A stretch of 64,000 nucleotides of DNA from NCBI RefSeq assembly GCF_964340395.1, contig NC_135562.1:14504796-14568795 (forward strand). Direction: 5' to 3'. This stretch comes from Glandiceps talaboti (taxonomy: Eukaryota > Hemichordata > Enteropneusta > Spengelidae). The position numbers and the translations under genes are program-made. Under the pieces are notes generated by a model. The model ran no database searches and was not told the origin of the DNA. It worked only from the letters and a program-made list of their open reading frames with translations. This document shows, one piece after another, positions 57,789 to 64,000 of this stretch (the first letter of the stretch is position 1; the number at the start of each line of letters is the position of its first letter).

Positions 57789-59003
57789 CTGAAGAAAAAA
57801 AACCAAATATAATATGTATATAAAGCTTATTTAACGATATTATTTTAAAGAATTTTACGTGCTTTTATCTGTGAGCAATCTTTCAATGACAGAGTGCAAA
57901 ATTTCGAGATTAAAAAGGGACGTTGATAGCAATAATGACCGGACGTAGGACATCATGCCAAGGGACAATTGCACAATGTCACACTTGTAAGCTCAATATT
58001 AGCAAATTTCATTCGTCTTCCTTGTCTGTGATTGGGAGGGGGGGGTGGGGCATCCCAATAAGGCTGCTGAATTTCATTTCGCACTTCTAACCATCACGTT
58101 TTTACATTCAATTTTTGGCAATCATAATCCGGGTATGACAGCTACAATATTCATCATGGTTTACATCATATGATATATAAACAGGTCGATGTCGCACTTG
58201 TGGTAATTCATTTAGGGGGAGCTCGAGGGGAGTGGATTTTGTCCTAAACCACAAACAAGGAAGAAATTCCTTCTGTGTCTATACCTAATAAACGAAGATC
58301 GCTTATTGAGTTTGTACGACATTGAGTGACCGTTTCTACTAAATTGAATATGTGCCATTCTTCTTAATTAATTCACTTTCTTTTCCTTGTCTATTGTGTG
58401 TCTTCGTTATCAACCGCGGTCTAACAAGTGTGAAATATTTCAACAATTTTCACCATTTAAATCTCGATACAGAACTTGTCAATGAAACTTGTTCGTTTGG
58501 AATTTCACAACAAAGTGACGAAAAGTAGACAAAGGAAAACATGGTGGCACCCCCGGTCTCGGTGTGCTTGCCTTTATGTTCAAAACATACACGTTAACAC
58601 TGAACAATATATATTTTATAGTGAGTTACATATTTTACTCAAACTAAAAATCGAATAAAAATGTCTCGTTTTTCTCATTTGCTTTCAGTACCCTTCGTCG
58701 CGCTTTGTCGATAACACGGCTCTAACACTATGTTGTTATGTACTTCAATGCGTGCATGCATCAGAAACTAAAAAAGTTGAATTCGAAGGTCTAGCAAGTC
58801 AAAGTCTTCCGCGATATAAGCTTATTGTTGCTCAGCCATATCCTTGTAAAACTCAAATGTAAGTAGCATAGCAGAATGGTAAATGTTCTGATGACGTCAG
58901 TCATGGTTTTATAATTAAAGAGAGGTCGGACAGGTACTGAGAACCAAAATGTTTGCAGTGTCATCATTGGTTGATTCGTGTATAGGGGCTATGTTTGATT
59001 TAA
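57789..59003. other. Stretch with no gene recognised
   Basis: Should contain or lead to the 5' end of the mosaic gene, but I see no F5/8C N-terminal half and no convincing signal-peptide exon on the minus strand. A G-run lies at 58028-58043. Open frames are short and unsupported. Confidence 0.5.
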
Positions 59004-59143
59004 GCAATAACCCCCGCCGAAGGCGGGTATACACGAGATTTTGGTACAATTCGCGACATATAGCACGAGCCGAATGGCGAGTGCTATATGGAGCGAATTG
59101 TACCAAATTCGAGTGTATACCCGCCTTCGGAGGGAGTTATTGC
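59004..59143. mobile_element. Near-perfect 140-base hairpin (MITE-like)
   Basis: GCAATAACCCCCGCCGAAGG on the left and CCGCCTTCGGAGGGAGTTAT on the right are inverted, with inner arms GGTACAATTCGCGACATATA and TATATGGAGCGAATTGTACC. Much more GC-rich than its surroundings, suggesting a recent arrival. Confidence 0.75.
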
Positions 59144-59587
59144 TATTATATTATATCAAAATATGTGTCTATATCTTCTAAAAGTGATTCTGTGGTTATT
59201 TATATGCCTGAAAAAGGCGAATTCGCACGTACAGAAAAAGATCGTCGGTAATAGATCGTCGGGAACGAGCATATTTTGATGAGTGGATACGTTCATGTCG
59301 CCCCCGGACACACACACTGCATGAACGTTATGAACACAAACCATACATTGCATTGCATTGATAAATTACTTTATTTACATCATATAATGCATAACGAAGA
59401 CGCGTTGAAACTAGCAACAAAGAAAACGGGGCAAGAGGTCAAAGAAAGTAACAATTTTGTTTGGATATTTACATATGAACAATACTATCTTGTACACTGC
59501 TAAAAATAGATGTCTCGGCATTGAATCAGTTGAATCGGAGAAAGCTCGAGACAGTAAATCAGAGACGCGACGTTACGCTACTTTAAT

Positions 59588-59872
59588 TTAATGGTTAACA
59601 AATTGAACATTGACTGAACCTGAAAATGTACAGTTTTGAAATAATCCTGACGCACTTGACTGATGGTTAAAAGTTAAATTGGTGTTGCTTGATTCAACGA
59701 GAGCAGGACGCTGAGACGGCTCGTTGCATGGGAGAACTTGTACCTTATCAGCCATGGCCAGTGATGTTGAAGCCACTGATCGATTGTTGCTTTCGATCGC
59801 AAGGTCATCTGTGGAATTATTTGGACTACTGTAACCCAAACTATTGTACAGGATACCTGACACACATTTACT
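59588..59872 (-). CDS. Possible terminal exon of an unidentified minus-strand gene
   Basis: An open frame after a CCTCAG acceptor reads SKCVSGILYNSLGYSSPNNS and ends GLFQNCTFSGSVNVQFVNH, stop. ATTAAA follows within 12 bases. The ending is a short alternating polar/hydrophobic strand motif that I cannot assign to a named domain. No upstream exon found. It could be a spurious frame. Confidence 0.35.
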   Translation of the reverse strand, partial: SKCVSGILYNSLGYSSPNNSTDDLAIESNNRSVASTSLAMADKVQVLPCNEPSQRPALVESSNTNLTFNHQSSASGLFQNCTFSGSVNVQFVNH

Positions 59873-59942
59873 CTGAGGAAGTGTTAACTTATTGGTATAA
59901 GAACGAACACATTCAGCTTGTATGTACTATTCATATGCTAGT

Positions 59943-59990
59943 TTAGGGGCCCATTTTACCACTGCCAGCCGTGGTAAAATGGGATTTTAC
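59943..59990. other. Short palindrome
   Basis: CCCATTTTACCAC and GTGGTAAAATGGG flank an 8-base loop, a perfect 13-bp stem. Possibly a MITE end. No coding link. Confidence 0.5.
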
Positions 59991-60445
59991 CACAGTTATT
60001 ATCCAATCAGAATGGCGCATAGTAGCATGATATAATATAATTAATATTTGAATGTCTGGTGAATTTACTTTTCATTGTCTAATTGTTTGAACGCGAAATG
60101 ATTCATGACAATGAAGACTTACACATTTTTGTAAAGCATGTTTTTTCCCGCTGACCACGAGCCTGAGCGCCCCCCCCCCCACCTCCCCGCGTGCAAAGAC
60201 CTACAGCGTTGCGAGGGAGTGTATATGAATACTCCTCAGATCATCACTTTGGAAATTACGCAATTACGGTACCGCGCGGTGCTTATATACACCACAGAGT
60301 AGTTATACCATTATACCACTGTCTATGGTTATACCATGGATGTAATCATTACAGAGTTACACTCCGCAAACAAAATGATACTGGTTCCCTTTCCCATTTT
60401 CACCACTGAGGGCTGACAAAAGTATTAACATATTCGCCGTTGCTG

Positions 60446-60757
60446 GCATGCGCACGGCACTTTCGGAAAATGGCGATTGACTCGATCGTACGTATTGATG
60501 AGGTGAGTAGTCTCGCATTTCTTCTTGCAGTGCTATTGCTACGTTTCACTTGGCCGAGCTCGCACTGCTTGACGAAACAAAATTCAAATTCATCATTACA
60601 CGCCCAAAGACAATAATTTGCCCAAACGAAATCATGGTCTCCGACTACGATATTGAAAACTATTATGACACAAAATGGAGTACTGTACGACAAGTGAGCT
60701 AGACCATCATGCAATGCGATTTGTATGCCCGCAGATCCCTTCAGAGGACGCCATCTT
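60446..60757. promoter_or_regulatory. Promoter-like stretch with NRF1- and YY1-type motifs
   Basis: GCATGCGCA (60446-60454) fits NRF1. AAGATGGC on the minus strand (60750-60757) fits a YY1/start-site motif. The region is richer in CpG than the rest. A plus-strand ATG at 60470 opens MAIDSIVRIDE directly before GTGAGT (60503), a possible leader exon. Its phase 0 does not fit the next recognised zinc-finger exon, so the link is unproven. Confidence 0.4.
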
Positions 60758-61522
60758 AAATCTTAAATCTCCCTTACTACCAGACATGTAATATCATAAC
60801 TAGGCAAAGCCCATAAGCTTGCGAAGGGTAGATTCATTTGTGACCGGTTAGGCTGCCTGGGCCAGGGTTCGTACACTTGATTTGGGTCATTTTCCAGGGG
60901 TGTTGACCATCAAAATTTATTTTATTGAATGACATCTCTGACATGGACGAGAAGTAATTAACAACGGCTCTCAGAATATGTCACAAAACATTTTATGCAG
61001 TTGTTGGTTTTAAAAAACTTCATAGCCATTAGGTTAATATTGTTCATTTTCAATCAGCCAACATATCATAGACCCTCCACCAAGGTCGGTCTTTGCACAA
61101 ATGTTTTGTTGATAAACATCGCGATTTCTCAATTCAACTCGATGATTTAGGAATGTTACTGTACCAACAAACATAGGAAAGTAGTTATTCTTTTAACAAC
61201 ATATAAACAAAATTCAATTATCGACAATATAAATGTATATGTCGGCACGGCACCTTCAAACTCAGAGCATACAAATCATACTGCATTTTGGGTAATCTGA
61301 CGTGCTGTGTACTGCCCGACATATAAGTTATAACCCCAATATATCAATGTTGACGAACAACAGACCTATGAATGGTATCATTGTAATTACCATGAATACC
61401 TTTGTTCTATTTTTAGTCGCTGTGTATACTTTTGATAATACCGTGTTTCATAAATAAACATCTTACAGGAATAGAGATCACCAGGTATTCATAATTCAAC
61501 CTTGTTTGCTACAATTATCAAA

Positions 61523-61586
61523 ATGAATCAACCCCAAGACACCATTAACCTGTCGTCAAGTTCAGTCAGTGAACTCACTGATAAAG
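61523..61586 (+). CDS. C2H2 zinc-finger gene, first coding exon
   Basis: ATG opens MNQPQDTINLSSSSVSELTD, ending K plus one base before GTGAGT. An in-frame TAG lies at 61472, so this ATG is a credible start with 5' UTR after the acceptor at 61467-61468. The single overhanging G completes the codon GAT of the next exon. Confidence 0.65.
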
Positions 61587-62071
61587 GTGAGTAATAACCT
61601 TTGAAATTGAGTACCAGTTCTGTGAAAACCTTTAATGAAAATTTCAAACTTTATATTTGATGAGCCTGTATGTAGGCTCTGCTCCAACAACAGCGATATG
61701 TATAGGGTATGAAACAATGCTTTAATGTCTTTGGTATTGCACTGCAGTGAAAATACCACTAGTATATGATGCACCAGTGCAAGTAATCTCTGGTATATAT
61801 GTAATAATAGTATAGGTGGAGCCTGTATGAATAAAAAGGGATGAAATTTTGAGACAAGGTGATCTACTCATTTACTTTTGATTTAGAAGTGTGGATTTAG
61901 GCAATATACTAAATGTCAGATTGTCATATTCCAAATTACGTGATTGGGTATGTTTTTTTCTCTAAAAAATCAAATAATGCTGCCCAGTGAAGATATATAA
62001 GTAGGGTTCATGTGACCAGCATCCATATTTCAATCATACTCATACAATTCTGTTTTTATATTTTTTGACAG

Positions 62072-64000
62072 ATATATTTATGGTTATTGATTGTCTCTGT
62101 TATTATGGCCATGTTACATTAAAGGAAGACCCGATAGGAAATGAGGACTCTGTTCTGAGTGAAGTCAATACGGAGAATATAAGTGGACAAAATCACAGGA
62201 AAGCAACCAAAGGCAATCCTGATGGTTCAAGCACTGATCATAGTTTACCAAATTTGGAGGAAAGTGTATGTGTATCAGAAGACAAGATTATAAATAAGGG
62301 GGAGAGAGAAATACACCATGAAGGGAAAGTGACTGATAACAATCATGATTGTCCAAATGCTGATAGTTTAGAAACTTTGGAGGAAAATGAATGCACAACA
62401 GAAGAGAAGAATGTTAACCAGGGAAAGAATAAAGCACAGTGTGAAAGGAAAATGAGGAAAGGCAATCCAGCTAATTCAAGTACAAATGAGGGTTTACAAA
62501 GTGTGGAGGAATATAGATGTACATTAGATGAAAAGAGGGTAAAGCAGAGACAAAAAGAAAGACAACATCAAAGGAAAATGTCTGATATGAATCCAAGTAG
62601 TGACAGTTTACAGACCTTGGAAGGGGAAAATACATGTATATCTGAAGACGGGAAAAAAAACCTTCAAATTTTGTGCTTAGGTCGTGGCAATATTGATACA
62701 CATCAAATACATTCAGAGAAAGTGGAAACTGCTGTCAAGTCTCAGAAAAGTAAAAAACAATTCGTTTGTAAAACGTGTGGCCAGGAGTTTGTCAAGAGAA
62801 GCAGATTTGAAAGACACAGAAGACAGGAAAAACCAAGTGGGTGTGATGAAAGATTAAATTGCAGGAATCATAGAAAAAGACATAATTGCATCCAGACTAG
62901 TGAAAAACAATTTGTATGTGAAGACTGTGGTAAAAGGTTTAAGCATAGTAGCATCCTAAAGATGCACATGATGATCCACACAAAGAAAAGACCATGTGAA
63001 TGTAAAAAATGTGGTAAAGGGTTTAATGATAGTGGCAATCTGAAGATGCACATGATGAGCCACACAAGTGAAAGACCATATGAATGTAAAGAGTGTGGTA
63101 AAGGATTTAATCAAAGTAGCCATCTGAAGAGGCACATGATGATCCACACAAATGAAAGACCATATGAATGTAAAGAGTGTGGTAAAGGGTTTAATAAAAG
63201 TGGCAGTCTGAAGACACACATGATGATTCACACAAATGAAAGCCCATATGAATGTAAAGAGTGTGGTAAAGGGTTTAATCGAAGTGGCAATCTGAAGAAT
63301 CACATGGTGACCCACACAAATGAAAGACCATATGAATGTAAAGAGTGTGGTAAAGGGTTTAATCGAAGTGGCAATCTGAAGATTCACATGATGATCCACA
63401 CAAATGAAAGATCATATAAATGTAAAGAGTGTGGTAAAGGGTTTAATCAAAGTGGCAGTCTGAAGAATCACATGATGACCCACACAAATGAGAGACCATA
63501 TAAATGTAAAGAGTGTGGTAAAGGGTTTAATCAATGTAGCCATCTGAAGAATCACATGATGAACCACAGAAATGAAAGATCATATAAATGTAAAGAGTGT
63601 GGTAAAGGGTTCAATCGAAGTGGCAATCTGAAGATTCACATGATGATCCACACAAATGAAAGATCATATAAATGTAAAGAGTGTGGTAAAGGGTTTAATC
63701 AAAGTGGCAGTCTGAAGAATCACATGATGACCCACACAAATGAGAGACCATATAAATGTAAAGAGTGTGGTAAAGGGTTTAATCAATGTAGCCATCTGAA
63801 GAATCACATGATGAACCACAGAAATGAAAGATCATATAAATGTAAAGAGTGTGGTAAAGGGTTCAATCGAAGTGGCAGTCTGAAGAATCACATGATGACC
63901 CATACAAATGAAAGACCATATAAATGTAAAGAGTGTGGTAAAGGGTTTAATCAAAGTGGCATTCTGAAGAGTCACATGATGATCCACAGAAATGAAAGAC
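62072..64000 (+). CDS. C2H2 zinc-finger protein, main exon (partial, runs off window)
   Basis: After the acceptor TTTTTTGACAG the frame stays open to the window end. Residues up to about codon 210 form an acidic region with four repeats of the type SLxxLEExxC...E(D/E)K. One degenerate finger follows (CKTCGQEF ... ERHRRQ, missing the last His), then 13 canonical C2H2 fingers from 62923, each like CKECGKGFNQSGSLKNHMMT with HTNERPY(E/K) linkers. This is a probable nuclear DNA-binding protein. Residues at helix positions -1/3/6 vary little (Q/S/N, R/N/I, Q/H/N, R/S/N). Fingers 6-8 are repeated as 9-11. Confidence 0.9.
63361..63864 (+). repeat. 252-base tandem duplication of three zinc fingers
   Basis: Bases from 63361 repeat from 63613 at an exact 252-base offset with almost no change (TTT to TTC at one Phe codon). 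The fingers with RSGNLKI, QSGSLKN and QCSHLKN recur in order. Recent unequal exchange or array conversion. Confidence 0.9.

Noticed and set aside
60400-60714. A 104-codon minus-strand frame in the promoter-like region
   Set aside because: No homology recognised. CpG-rich sequence tends to keep frames open, and the candidate leader exon lies on the opposite strand.

Overview
The window looks like nuclear DNA of an intron-rich invertebrate animal. It is AT-rich by eye, has dozens of short exons with canonical GT-AG borders, many micro- and minisatellites, short hairpin (MITE-like) elements, SINE/LINE remnants and a tandem C2H2 zinc-finger gene. The mix of SUEL, Link, WxxW, discoidin and thrombospondin modules would suit an invertebrate deuterostome such as an amphioxus or hemichordate, but a spiralian cannot be excluded from sequence alone.

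Almost the whole window (257-57788) is covered by one minus-strand mosaic gene. I resolve 61 coding exons (about 14.8 kb, about 4,920 codons). They run from right to left and leave the window at the left edge. No stop, signal peptide or membrane anchor is seen. In transcript order the modules are: half a discoidin (F5/8C), 3 EGF, four [C-type lectin - TSP1] pairs, further TSP1 repeats, then five copies of a [TSP1-A - TSP1-B - discoidin] unit. One unit carries a fucolectin plus a Link domain. Another has its first TSP1 split by PAN, fibrinogen-like and laminin-G modules. After these come two more discoidins, a C-type lectin, two SUEL lectins, a C-type lectin, a discoidin, Ig, SUEL, WxxW and a last SUEL whose middle holds a Thr-rich stretch. 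Every module border is a phase-1 intron, so modules can be gained, lost or skipped without a frame change. The product is probably a very large secreted or cell-surface adhesion or recognition protein. That is inferred from the modules only.

The most unusual feature is repeated about ten times. Introns carry tandem arrays whose unit is a copy of the adjoining exon edge together with its splice site. Clear cases are at 5.9, 18.5, 22.8, 34.3, 39.5, 40.6 and 54.8 kb, with single-copy versions at 11.1, 42.0, 45.7 and 48.7 kb.

Right of 57.8 kb lie a hairpin element (59.0-59.1 kb), a possible minus-strand terminal exon with a short beta-type C-terminal motif (59.6-59.9 kb), and a CpG-richer promoter-like stretch with NRF1- and YY1-like motifs (60.4-60.8 kb). 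A plus-strand C2H2 zinc-finger gene (61523 to beyond 64000) follows. It has an acidic four-fold repeat before at least 13 very similar fingers.
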